Origin: Crotophaga sulcirostris
Lineage: Eukaryota; Chordata; Aves; Cuculiformes; Crotophagidae
DNA: 64,000 bases
Assembly: GCA_013397455.1 (NCBI GenBank)
Contig: VYZB01000382.1
Span: 362,902 to 426,901 of the forward strand
Direction of reading: 5' to 3'
Shown piece by piece: positions 25,202 through 36,240 of this stretch; within the stretch, counting starts at the first letter, position 1; every line of letters starts with the position of its first letter. The notes below the pieces were generated by a model. That model worked only from the letters and a program-made list of their open reading frames with translations, had not been told where the DNA came from and did no database searches. The position numbers were made by a program, and so were the translations under genes.

Positions 25202-28200
25202 GCTGAAAATCATGCTGATATTAAAGCTTAAGATTTTCCTAATTGATGCTGTGAATGCTCTTGGGATGAGTAGAATTGTCTTCACATTCTGTAGCATTGC
25301 TAACTTCAGAGATCTACTTCAATCTTATATTATCCAGATATGGCAATATACTTACTGAGTTGTTTAAAAATACGTCAAAAAGAAAATGAGATCGGCTATT
25401 CTAAATAAGGTGAAAAGAAAGACCTGAAAAGACTTTAAACAGTAAGATATACCAAAGATTTTCTTCTTCCAAACTCTGTAAAAAGTTTTTATGTAGTGCT
25501 TGCACGATAAAATTTAACTTCATTGTTCCTAATGTGGACACTTAGGAGACTGTGTAACTGTGTATTAGTTTTAAAAAACTTATTTCTACTTATTTCTATT
25601 TGAACAATTAAGAAACCTTTAAAACACTAATTTGTAATTTATAGTCTTAACCCCAACAAAATCAAATTTTGCTATTATATTTTGAGTGAAAAAATACTGC
25701 AGCTTAGCTCAACCCAAGTTAGCATTAATTTAAGACAAAAGATAGTGGTTGAATATGATAGTTATCCCTGAATTAAACTTCCGAACCTGGGATATGTATA
25801 GTTAAAATATTTAAAATCATGTGACAAATAAGCTGAAGAAAACATTAGTGTAGATGTACATCATTAGGTTATGCAAAACCCATTAATTTCTGTACTTTTT
25901 ACATAGCTTTTTGTTAAGACTTTTTTTCTGGAGTTCTTGGACTTCTTTAAATTTACATTTATGTCTGAATTCCCAGGGTTAACTTAACTTGACAATGGGT
26001 AAACTTTTTTAAAATTATGTTTATCTTATGTTATCGGCTCTAATTCTATGCAATTAGAATACTTCTGTGGGGAATTATATTTCCTACAAAACAGTGGATT
26101 TCACAGATAAACACTAATCCTAAATTAAATCCCAACAAAATGTTAACCTGAGTTATTTATAATGAAATAACATCCTTAAATCCTTCTCAAATGCAAACAA
26201 AGAACCATTTCTATTACAAGATTAAATATATCTTCCAAAGCCATTCTTGTGTTCCTGGTGCTGCTGTTTGTTTGAAGTGCTATAGAAGTATAATTACAAA
26301 TTCTGAAAAACAGAACATGGTAACATGCAGCCTGAAGCCTAGAATGGCATATGGGAGAACGAAACTTTTGATAAGAACTCCTGATGTGCGCCTCCAGTCT
26401 CTGCCATATTACTGAGTTATCACAACAGACAAACTTGATGATGCAAATTATAACTAGAAGAAAGCCGGTAAGTGGTTCGCTCTCCACCCAGCCTCCTTTT
26501 TAATATAACTGCTGAGCCTGTTTATAACTTTATAATAAGATGAGCAGTAAATTGTTAACAGCTTAGCTTAATGATAGTTTAAAGTCATCAATTAAACCCA
26601 AATGTAAGGTTTTCAATAAGAGTTAAATCTGTGGTTGTTAATAATATCACTAGAGGGAAAGATGAAACTCAGAAAGGGCCTTTTCCTAAAACTAGACCAA
26701 AGATATTGTTGTTAGCTAATTTCATTCTGGTCTTGAAAAGGAAAGCTGAATATTTTGGGGAGATAGTCTAACAAAAGGGCTGAATCACTGCTTTGAACAG
26801 AGATTAACTTAGTCATACCAAATGTCACAGTTAGTAACTCATTTAATTCTTTTCCCTGTGGGTACATGCACATACATGTAATATACCTGGGTTAGGAAAA
26901 GGGGGAAATAGGAAAAATGATTCTGAAATTGAGAAGAAAAATGCCCCAGAAAAAGAAAATGACAGAAGTTGTCTATTTGGTCCTACTTTAATATATATTA
27001 ATGTGACTCCTTAGTTTTTGTGGGTGTATATGTACCGTTAGTGGATCATATATTATTCTGTCATCTGTTTTGGCCTCAGGCAGTGCTATTCATCATGTGT
27101 ATCAAGTCTTCTCCGGATTTAGTACTTTCCAAAGCTTCAGTCACAACTTCTCACCTAGAATCTTTGTCTCCTGTTTTTTTACCTCCGATATGCTAGGTGT
27201 CTTTACAGCTCATGAAGGTATCTAACTGCTTTTTGATGTTGAGATGGAGACACTGCAAATATCAGGCAGATTTTGTTTCTATGTTCCTCTTGGGTCTAGA
27301 GCCTTCACACAGCATGGCGCAGAGCAGCAAGGAAATGGAAATTCATACAAAACCCTTGATAGCTACAGCCACAATCTGCAGATAATTAAGCTATCTGAGT
27401 CCAGCAGGATTCCAATGATCATATGCAAGTTGTTTTTATTCCCCCCCTCCCCTGTAGCAATTTAGCTACAACAAGTAGAACTTCTGACTCTTTATGAAAG
27501 TCTATAACACATTGAGAAGAGGTAAAATGTGGTTGAGGAATTCAATTAAATCTGATTAAATGTTCTCAGAGTGAGTGAAATGAATATGCAAAATTACATT
27601 CTGCAACAAAGCACACAATTTGCAAATCTTAATTGGACAGTTCTTTTGTTTTAGTCAGTTTGTCAAGACAAGGTCTTTTACTCTGATCTTTTTTGGGCTG
27701 AAGGCTTCCTTGCACATTCGCACACAATTCACTAAACATAGGCATTTGGAGTATGGAAAGTCCAGCCAAAATTATTTCAAGGGTCATGATAGTCAGAAAA
27801 AGTAAAAAATAGATCTTTGCTTGGGAAATTTGGACAACCTTATTGATAAATACTGTCACAAACTCTGACCCTAAGAGTAAGGACAGAGGTCTCTGCCATT
27901 CCAAATACTAAGATTGTTTTCTCATGCTAATACCATTATCTGAAATGAAATATATTACAAAGAATGTGCATGAAATCAAAAGCTCCATGTTATACAACAA
28001 TACACTTCAAATTATCCATTTTATCTAAGCATATAGAAATAAGATAAGAAGCTTCCTCCAAATCAATAACCCATTTCTTTACAGCTAAGCACTACTATTG
28101 TATGTATGTGATGTTTTCATTATTTTGCAGGGAATGGTTTGCGTTAGGCTCAAAATTAGGCCTTATTTGTTAAAAACATTTGACTTAAACATAATATAAG

Positions 28201-29910
28201 TAGCAAGAAATGCAGATGAGGGGGGATGACTTGTTTTTTGAATAAATGGCATTAGTGGTCTTTTTGATCTTGCATACCTTTTAGTTACACTGAGTTTGTA
28301 TGCAAATTTTAAGAGCATTTAGAGAGCATTTTTAGCCAGCTGGCTGAGGTGCAAATTCCACTATTAGGCAAAGGGAAAAAAAAAAATGGAAGCAGCCCAA
28401 GAAATGGGTCTTCTGTCTAGTGATTAGATTTCAAGGGATCATGAATGCCAGGGCTGTTGCAGAGTTCCAGTGGTAAAGGCTGTAGGAGAATATACCCTGG
28501 CTACACAAAAATTTCAACACTATTTAGCTTGTCAGTTCTAGTTGCTCTCTGCAGCTGAAATTATCTGTAAGATTCATGAATCATACCACCCCTCAACAAA
28601 TATTCCAACAAAATATTCTATTTCTCACTGCAATTGCAACATAATTTAAAAGGTGTTACCCCTACCTAAAACCTTAAAGGCTGTTTGTAGCTCTAGAGAA
28701 CTGGATTTTATATCAGAATAAAACAATGCAACTCCTTTGTGTTTAAGCTTTTTGTTGTGCATCTTGATGAACTGGGGCTTCTGTTGCTGCAGACTGGCTA
28801 ATCTTTTCCATTAAAAAGATATTCCAGTCTATTATCATGTGGTCCAATAGCTAATTTTCCATTAATATTGGAACCCCTTCTGGCACACTGAAGGGTACTC
28901 AAAACATTATGCTTTCTAGAGATAAATTCAGTACTTTCTTGAAAACAATTTATGGACTCCTGGTAGTCTGTAAATTGTTGATTGAAACCCAGTAGCCTCA
29001 GGAGCCTTTCTGTGATCTTCAGATCTTGTTGAACCTAGTCTTGAGTGCTACATCATCAGAACCTAGGGCTTTGCATTGGAAAATCATGGTAGTTTTATTC
29101 ATTCCTAGAAGCCGCAAGTATGAGCCAATGTTTTTCATATGCAAAATAAATACATGGTCTTAAATTATAACCTTTTTAAATTGCTTTTTGTTTTCCTAAA
29201 TGTGTGGTGCAGACAACTTCTAGAGAGTTGTGAATTGTGCTGCATCCTTTGTGATAAACTTTCCTAAATACATCATTAATACATTGTAGATAAGATGTTT
29301 CAGATTGCTGGCTATTTTTTTTTTAACTGATTCTTTATTTTAGAATATTTCAGGATATTTTGGGGTGACTAGGAGCTGTTCTGAATCTATGTTACAGGAA
29401 CCAATGAGGTAATGTGATCACTTTAAAGTGACAGCAGGGGTGACTTCCTTAAGGAAGATCGCATTTGGTCTGCAAGAAAAACTTCTACATACAACTAACT
29501 ATATTTGCTGGTAAATTGGTGCTAGATGTATGCAACTCGTTCCCCCAGTTGCTTTGCTTGCAGAAGACTTGTACTTTCTATTCTGAATATGGAGGTATAG
29601 TTAAGCTAATGTGACATAACAAGGACAGAGATGGTGAAGTGGGAGAACCTGAGTAGGTGTCAGGGGAGTGAAGATGGGTGGGGACAGCATTGGGCCCTGC
29701 TTTCAGAAGAAGGAATGGTAAAGAGGATCATGTACTTGAAATCATAATATTGAGGGTAAGGAGGGGTGACGCTCCTGTGCAAATATGGGTCAAGAACACA
29801 GCCATGCACTGGCACAGAGCTGGGAATCCATGCTGTTGGTGTGATGTGCTCTACAGCAGCAGCTTCCACCTTGAGAAAATTGGCTTCTATACTTCTGCAA
29901 GATTTGATTG

Positions 29911-29930
29911 TTTTTTGTTTTGTTTTATTT
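29911..29930 (+). repeat. TTTTG low-complexity tract
   Basis: A short T-rich tract with TTTTG units. It makes a phenylalanine-rich open frame that is not a gene. Confidence 0.6.
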
Positions 29931-30024
29931 AGAATCTTTTTGACGGGCTTTGTCACTATTAATTTCATCTGAGATAGTTTTCTTTTTTTAAAAAATAGAG
30001 TTTGCAATATAATAGTAGCAATCT

Positions 30025-30064
30025 TTCATGCTAAAATTTTTTCATGCTAAATTTTTTCCATGCA
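30025..30064 (+). repeat. About 17-bp tandem repeat, 2.4 copies
   Basis: TTCATGCTAAAATTTT is followed by TTCATGCTAAATTTTTT and a partial CCATGC. A small AT-rich tandem array. Confidence 0.65.
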
Positions 30065-30856
30065 AAGCAGCATAGAATAACATTTTATATAATAAATTGT
30101 TAATTAAGCTTTGTAAAACTAAGAACTACAGAGGAAGTATAGCAGAGGACAGCAGTTTTATTTGTACAAAAAAGAGCAGAAATGTGAGAAGAAAGTACAT
30201 TTTATCTTTAGCCTAATGACCAAGATAGAAGAATAAAATCTTGATTGAATACATAATGAGTTAAGTCTGGTGTAGAAAACTACCTTTGTTTTTGTGCATT
30301 TATGCAGCTGTGAGTCGATTCAGCCCATTTTCCCATCTTCCTTTCGGTAAGTGGAAGCTCATATGACAGATGAGTTTAAGGACTTGTAAAGGCATCCACC
30401 TGGTTTCCTTGTTTAAACCAGGAAGCCATACTTGTTAGATGTGCAACTGATTAATATTTTTTGTCTAATACTTTATACAGCTTTTTTTCTAGGGTGAAAG
30501 ACAAACTCCACCAAGCACTGTGTGTGTGCACTCATGGACATGTGTTGTTCTTTAGTGCATGAGAAGAAAGGAAGAGAATTTGAATTAGGCCTAGTATTTT
30601 GGGTCATGAAACCTATCATCTTTTCTGAAAGACCTTATAAGCTATGAATAGTTAAGTATACTCCAGTGTGCACATTATTAGGCTGTTTCTTTTCTTTTTA
30701 AGTCAAGAGTGGTACTCAGCAGCCTAGAGATACCAGGGGAAAATAACTTAATTATCTTTTAGACCTATGAATAAGAAGCTAGGAATGACCTTGATGTTTT
30801 TCTGTGGCTTTAAGTAGGATTGAGACAAGGATGTGGTTAAGCTGTTTAAAGTTCGC

Positions 30857-30895
30857 AAAAAAACCCAAACCACCCCCCAAAATACCCCCAAAGAA
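30857..30895 (+). repeat. A/C-only low-complexity tract
   Basis: It begins A7CCCAAACC and continues with C-runs and A-runs and almost no G or T. The motif A7-8CCCAAAC also occurs at 32,479-32,492 and 59,623-59,637. Confidence 0.6.
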
Positions 30896-32364
30896 ATGCA
30901 ACAGCCTTCGCTATGCAACCAGTTACTGGGAATTGTATACATAAATTCTCTGATTTTCAAAGCCTCAAACAGATGTTTTTACCTTTGAGTGTCTTTAGCT
31001 CAATAGCAAAGGTTCTTGTTCCAGCAGTGTTAAGTATCCTGTTTAGTATTACTGGTAGAAATGGAATTTTGACCTCCATTATAAAAGCTTCTCCTAGAAC
31101 TTAGCATTCCTAGTGCTGCATGGTGTTTGCTTTTTCCCTTACCATTTCCTTCTACAGTTACCTCCCAAGATATTCTTTGTCCTGTTCTCAGTCCAGTCAC
31201 TCTTTACAATTATTAACAATGCTGGATGATCATATTGCTTTCTTTTAGATTCACTCCTGCATTTTTTACAGGAGGATGAAGTGATGCTATTATGGTTATT
31301 CTTCAAAGTATTAAAATAATGATTCAGAAACTAGATAGCTAAGCTATTTTCAGTAACTGCGACATAAAAAATTTAACTATGTCATTACAAGTATCCAAAT
31401 TAAACAGTGAGGCAACTGCATCTTAAATTTATACATTTCTTTGGACTTTTTAAATGACTCGTCTAGCAGAAAACGCTCTACAGTCTTAACATCTTGTTTT
31501 GAATACAAGTGCCTGTAAAAGATCTTAGAATAATACAAAAGGGAGAAGAAAATGAAAAAGACAAATGAAAGTCAAGTTAATTTAATAAATAATACATTCT
31601 AAAGCTAAACATATTTAGCAAGAGCCTGACTGTTTCATATATTGTAATGATAGAGAACTGTTTTCTACCATAGAGTATCAGCCATTAGGCAATAGGCACT
31701 TAATCATTCTAATTCAGAATCCCTTTCAAAACTTTTCTGAAAGCCTTTGTGCTGCCTTTGCATAAATCAATAATTCTTTTGCATTGTAATAAACATAAAA
31801 ATCATAATACTAGTTTTATTTTAGAAAGACATCTCCTTTGGAACACTCTTGATAGCTTTAATCCTATTCAGTTTGACAGAAGAGAAGTCTCCAAGGTGAT
31901 TTAGGGGACCTTTAGATTTACAGTACTTTAAAGACAGCATATATACTCAGAACTGATGTGGAAAGACTTAGCCAAATAAAGCACTTTAAAAGGCAGTAAT
32001 TTACTTACACAGACATGCATAAATATGGCTACTTAACAAAATATATTTATCCAGTTTGCAGACAATTCCCTCATCTCCTCCAAACTCACTATATATCTGC
32101 TAAGTAAAGACAGATAAGAAAGTGTAATCTCTGAGCTGAGTTGCAGCTCTGAGTCAGTTCCACATTGATGGGTCACTATAATGGAGCCTAGGTTCTTTAG
32201 ATCAGTAGAACTACAGAGGGCTCAGGAAGGAAAAAAAACATAAACCATCAAATATCTTTCAAGTAGAGAATTGCTTTGATGACAAATGGTAACAGACCCA
32301 CTACTGTTGTTGGTAAACTCTTCAAATACACAAAACGCCTAACCTGCTAAAGAGAAGATAGGGT

Positions 32365-32508
32365 AACCAAATCAAACAAAAAACTCAAAAAAACCAAAAC
32401 CAAACAAACAAAACCCCCAACCCCACAAAGTCCCTCAAAAATACCAAGAAGAAACTCCCACAAAACCACACACACAACAAAAAAACCCAAACAAAACCAA
32501 AATACCCA
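32365..32508 (+). repeat. 144-bp A/C-rich, G/T-poor strand-asymmetric tract
   Basis: The stretch is built of CAAA, AACC and CCCAA words with about three G in 144 bases and few T. The minus strand is therefore G/T-only and yields a long stop-free frame rich in F, L, V, G and W, which is an artefact. Such strand asymmetry can favour R-loops or unusual structure when transcribed. It may derive from an A-rich retrotransposon tail that has mutated. Confidence 0.75.
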
Positions 32509-33385
32509 GCTCGATGAAGGTTTGTACCTTAACAATGCTAATGCCAGGAAAATCATCAAGGTAGTAATTGCTTGTATTTGTATATTTGTATTTTGCCTTC
32601 TGCTGGCCTGCTACATGAAAATAGTTTGTTTGTTATTAAACTGTTAGAGTCCACTGTAAAGACTGTGCTCAGATAATCCAAACTTTGGGTTGTGTTCTTT
32701 ACACTTGCACCTCCTACTGCTTCCTGCTAAACTGTGATGAAATACATTCTAGCAAACATAACTTTAATTACCCTATGGAAAACTGAACCTGAAATAGTGA
32801 AGAAGACACAGTTGATATTAATTTTTTTGTCTTATTTATGGCTATTTTACTACACATTTGATCACTTCATCCAACTAATTGGCCTTTATAGCTAAATTAG
32901 TAGGCATGATTGTTATAAATCAAAGATGTAATTTTCAGCAAAGTGAAGACTATCAGCACATAATATCTCCAAAAAGATGAGGGGTTAGGAGAATATCACT
33001 TCATGGAAAATGTGCATCATGCTGCCATGGATTTCTCCAGAAATGAATCAGTTTAATTTGTGAGCAAAGGAGTTCATAAATTATCTGAGACACTCTCATT
33101 GACTGCCAAAAATGCAAAATAAGTATTAAAAAATCAGGACCCTCTATCAGATGATACTGATGCATGCAGTACAGCAGATGAATGACACTGAACTTGAGCT
33201 GCACAAGATGGAAAAAGTAATCAATAATCCTCATGTGAAGCAAGTTTGAGCATATTCATTTTTAGGTTACATGAAACTAGGAAGTTTCTTCAAGTAGTAA
33301 AATATCTGCATGACGTTACTTTTACTGAAAAAAGGTATTGTAAGTGTGTAATCTTTAAAATGAAAAATTCTAGTATAATTATGGA

Positions 33386-33391
33386 AAGTAC
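33386..33391 (+). repeat. Left target-site duplication AAGTAC of solo LTR
   Basis: AAGTAC immediately precedes the LTR start; the same hexamer immediately follows its end at 33,759-33,764. Confidence 0.85.
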
Positions 33392-33510
33392 TGTAGAAGG
33401 GTTCTGGTGAGAAGGATATTTGTCCTTGAACCAACCAGGCTTGGAGGAATTTCAGGCATGGGGTGGAGGTTTGAGAAGTGAAGGCAAAGTGATAAGGTGG
33501 CAGCAGAGAC

Positions 33511-33538
33511 GGGGGGGAGACGGGGGAAGCGGCGGGGG
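33511..33538 (+). promoter_or_regulatory. G-quadruplex motif in the solo LTR
   Basis: G7 (33,511-33,517), G5 (33,522-33,526) and G5 (33,534-33,538) are separated by loops of 4 and 7; G7 can supply two G3 tracts with a one-base loop. This meets the usual four-tract rule. It lies in the U3-like half of the LTR, where promoter elements sit. A regulatory role is inference. Confidence 0.6.
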
Positions 33539-33692
33539 AAAGCGACAGGATGAACTACGGATGAAATGAATGATGTTGGTTGTTCGCGTGGACAAATCAT
33601 GAGGGGATGGAGAATGGAATCACCTGTGGCTTGCAGGTTGTGTGGACGTGTGTACTCTTGGAAAAACGCTAGATAACGTAGCCTGGAAATAG

Positions 33693-33698
33693 AATAAA
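33693..33698 (+). terminator. AATAAA polyadenylation signal of the solo LTR
   Basis: AATAAA lies 60 bp before the LTR end, the expected position for the R-region polyadenylation signal. Confidence 0.65.
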
Positions 33699-33758
33699 GG
33701 AGCATTGACCATGCCTCTATGAGGATCGATCCTTGACTCTGGGACTCTTCTTACTACA

Positions 33759-33764
33759 AAGTAC
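33759..33764 (+). repeat. Right target-site duplication AAGTAC of solo LTR
   Basis: Identical to 33,386-33,391; together they bracket the 367-bp LTR exactly. Confidence 0.85.
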
Positions 33765-34844
33765 AACCTCTCATTACTAACTAATACATCCACAAATTAT
33801 ACCATTATTAGTTGGAATGAATTGATTGGAAGTCTGTACTCCAAAAAGCTTGCTTTCTAAATTCTCTAATAAATCAGAGAAAGGAAACTTTATTATAAAT
33901 GGGAAATGAGATTGTGACCTTGCAGAGGATTTTATTTCCTACTGAAACAGTATAGGCCTCTGTTCTGGGAGCTTATTTTTATCTGTATAACCCATTATTT
34001 ATGGGAAAAAAATAAAATATACACATCATATTTACTTTGCCAGAACAGTATTTATTAAGTTTCTATGGACACAATCTCATTGGTGCATTATGACAATATG
34101 GTTTTTGTAGATTGACAGGGACAAGAATAATTATTTTGGAAATACTGACATAAACCAAAAATACTAGTCAAGATTGATAAGTAATTGATATGGTGATCAC
34201 ATACACAATAGAAATAGAAACACAAAAGAAACAACTGGTGGAGGCCAAAGGTAAAAAGCGAAAATACACTTTTCTGCAGGCAATTAGTATCTGTTGATTC
34301 CCAGCTTATAAAACTACAGTTTTGGGTTCTTACCCAGAATTCCCAGATCTGGGTAGGGATGTTCTTGGAAATAAGAAAGAAGACATTATGAAGCGAGTAC
34401 TGATGGACATCAAATACACCTCTTTGAGCTATAGTTACATGTGAGATTTAGACACCTCCCTTTTATTGTGTTGGTTCAGACACTAGGTTTTCCTCTTTAA
34501 CCCATGTTTCTTACATTGTATTTGTGATTTGTACAATAAGGGCTTTATTCTAAAACTAAAGAAGAACAGGTGGTTGTCTACTTGATAAATGTCCCTTGCT
34601 TATATAAAATACACATTCAATGCTTTAGTTCACCTTTCAAGAGACTGGAGTTGGGACTGGACCTGGCTGTATGGATAGAAAAAGTAATCACAGTCTAAAA
34701 GTTAGACGTCAAGTTCTGACCAGAACTTTCAAGTAAGTCAGTCATGGAAATAGCTGTTATATAAAGGTTTGTGATTTTTATTCATGGACAGTGAATTAAA
34801 CTGTTTGCAGACAGATTTCCCTTAATATTTCTCAATTCATCTTT
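33765..34844. other. Unique AT-rich DNA
   Basis: No gene or repeat recognised between the solo LTR and the next CR1. Confidence 0.5.
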
Positions 34845-35367
34845 CACAGTATCACAGTATAACCAGGTTGGAATAGACCTCTGAGATCATCAAGTCCAAC
34901 CTATAAGCCAACACTAACACCATCTCATCACCTAAACCATGGCACTGAGTGCCTCATCCAATCTTCCCTTAAACACATCAAGGGTCGGCGACTCCACCAC
35001 CTCCCTGGGCAGCGCATTCCAGTGGCCAATCACCCTTTCAGTGAAGAACTTCTTCCTAACATCAAGTCTAAACCTCCCCTGATGAAGTTTAAGTCCGTGC
35101 CCTCTAGTTCTGTCACTGGTCACCTGTGAGAAGAGACCAACGCCCACTTGACTACAACCTCCTTTTAGGTAGTTGTAGAGAGCAATAAGGTCACCCCTGA
35201 GCCTCCTCTTCTCCAGACTAAACAGCCCCAGCTCCCTCAGTCGCTCCTCGTAGGGCTTGTGCTCCAGCCCCTTCACCATCTTTGTTGCCCTCCTCTGGAC
35301 ATTCTTCAGTATCCTGACATCTTTCCCAAACTGAGGGGCCCAGAACTGTATGCAGTATTCAAGGTGA
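34845..35367 (-). mobile_element. CR1 3' end with intact ORF2 C-terminus, GATACTGT tail class
   Basis: The plus strand opens with CACAGTATCACAGTAT (complement of the tail), then the 3' untranslated region, then the complement of ORF2. On the minus strand the frame is open from the truncation at 35,367 to its stop at 34,932 and reads [60 protein letters not shown] and so on, a typical CR1 C-terminus of about 145 residues with no stop or frameshift. The intact frame and close match to 50.2 kb indicate a young copy. The frame continues upstream only into unrelated flanking DNA. It carries KKFFTERV, where the 50.2-kb copy has lost one codon. Confidence 0.92.
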
Positions 35368-36125
35368 TCTTTCTTTCCCTCTGGATCCTTGGACAGACAT
35401 AGAGGGAGGCTGAGAATTTCTGCAAACAGCAGAACGCACAACAGTTGAATCCTTACTTGACACCAATGCTGCAGGCCCTATTTTTATAGCCTTGTTATTT
35501 CAAATGATTTCCTACAGACCTGAGGTATTTCCTGACTCTGACTACCTTTACTTACTGCGACAATCAAATCTGGAAGAAAAGGGTTAGTAGATTGTTAACA
35601 CTGGATTACCAGCTACTAATGGTACAAGAATAGACCATGGTAGTATTGAAGATTATTGGATGCTATAGCTTTTTATTTTAACGGCATGAGTGGACACAAC
35701 AATTAAGTGTTATGTAACTGTCTTCTGGTCTAGAAGTGAGGTCTCTAATATCCTGAAAGGCACAGTCAAAATTTGTGGTTAAGGTTTGTAGCTAGCTGCA
35801 GAGATAAAAATCATAGGGCATGCCATAAAGAAGTAATAATTGTCTTTAAAAATGTGCAACAAATAAGGCACTGAATGTGGAAGGCAACAGAATATTGAAT
35901 AGCTTCTCCCTAAATGAGGGCTAAATAATGCAGAACTCTTATTTAAAAGAATAGAGTAGGTATCATATGATTAGCCTGTATCAGAACATATACTAGAAAA
36001 GGCAATGAATTAGGTGGTATCACTAACTCAGTCATAACATCTGCAGATTTTGAATAATGACTTTGCAGTCTTAATGGTGTTCTTTAGCGCAGTGGTTTGG
36101 GCAATGCTACTAAGGATGTGCCTTT
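35368..36125. other. Unique AT-rich DNA
   Basis: No gene or repeat recognised. Confidence 0.5.
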
Positions 36126-36240
36126 ACTGAAGGCAGGCAATGTGGCCTAGTAGATAAGGCATTGAGCTCAGCAGGGGTAGTCAGAGTATAATCCAGGCTC
36201 ACCCACTAACATTGAGTAAATCTATTCAACTGTGAATGCT
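36126..36240 (+). mobile_element. Ancient tRNA-derived SINE (MIR-like)
   Basis: A RNA polymerase III A-box-like element TGGCCTAGTAGA (36,143-36,154) and a B-box-like GAGTATAATCC (36,184-36,194) are spaced as in tRNA-derived SINEs. The next words, GGCTCACCCACTAACATTGA, follow the MIR-type 'ggctctgccactaac-ttg' body. Later sequence is too diverged to follow. MIR/CORE-SINE relics predate birds, so this would be one of the oldest elements in the window. A search against MIR, AmnSINE and reptile tRNA-SINE consensus sequences would settle the family. Confidence 0.55.

Larger units (their letters stand above)
23861..33391. other. Long CR1-free AT-rich stretch
   Basis: About 9.5 kb with no CR1 or LTR recognised. 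It holds an ATTT microsatellite (24,594-24,613), a 53-bp-period duplication (25,126-25,201), a 17-bp tandem (30,025-30,064), an A/C-only tract (32,365-32,508) and A7CCCAAAC motifs. Open frames reach 103-115 codons (26,176-26,487 and 29,660-30,007, both minus), have no recognisable domain and overlap frames on the other strand. The 26.2-26.5 kb and 31.5-31.8 kb stretches look like possible conserved noncoding DNA, but this is an impression only. Confidence 0.45.
33392..33758 (+). mobile_element. Solo LTR of an endogenous retrovirus, 367 bp
   Basis: The unit starts TGTAG and ends CTACA, a perfect 5-bp inverted terminus with the TG...CA ends of retroviral LTRs. It is flanked by a perfect 6-bp direct repeat AAGTAC (33,386-33,391 and 33,759-33,764); a 6-bp duplication fits alpha/beta-retrovirus-like (ERVK-type) integration. 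An AATAAA signal at 33,693-33,698 near the 3' end gives plus-strand orientation. A clear TATA box is lacking; AGATAACG about 20 bp upstream of AATAAA is the likeliest spot. CpG words are frequent (GCGGCG, TTCGCG, GATCGAT), unlike the depleted flanks. No viral gene is present, so this is the product of LTR-LTR recombination. The intact duplication suggests a fairly recent event. A 108-codon minus-strand frame across it is chance. Confidence 0.88.

Noticed and set aside
32347..32559. Hydrophobic 70-codon minus-strand frame as a membrane protein
   Set aside because: It is the translation of a G/T-only low-complexity strand.
34932..35441. 169-codon minus-strand frame as a host gene
   Set aside because: CR1 ORF2 C-terminus plus about 25 codons read through into flanking DNA.
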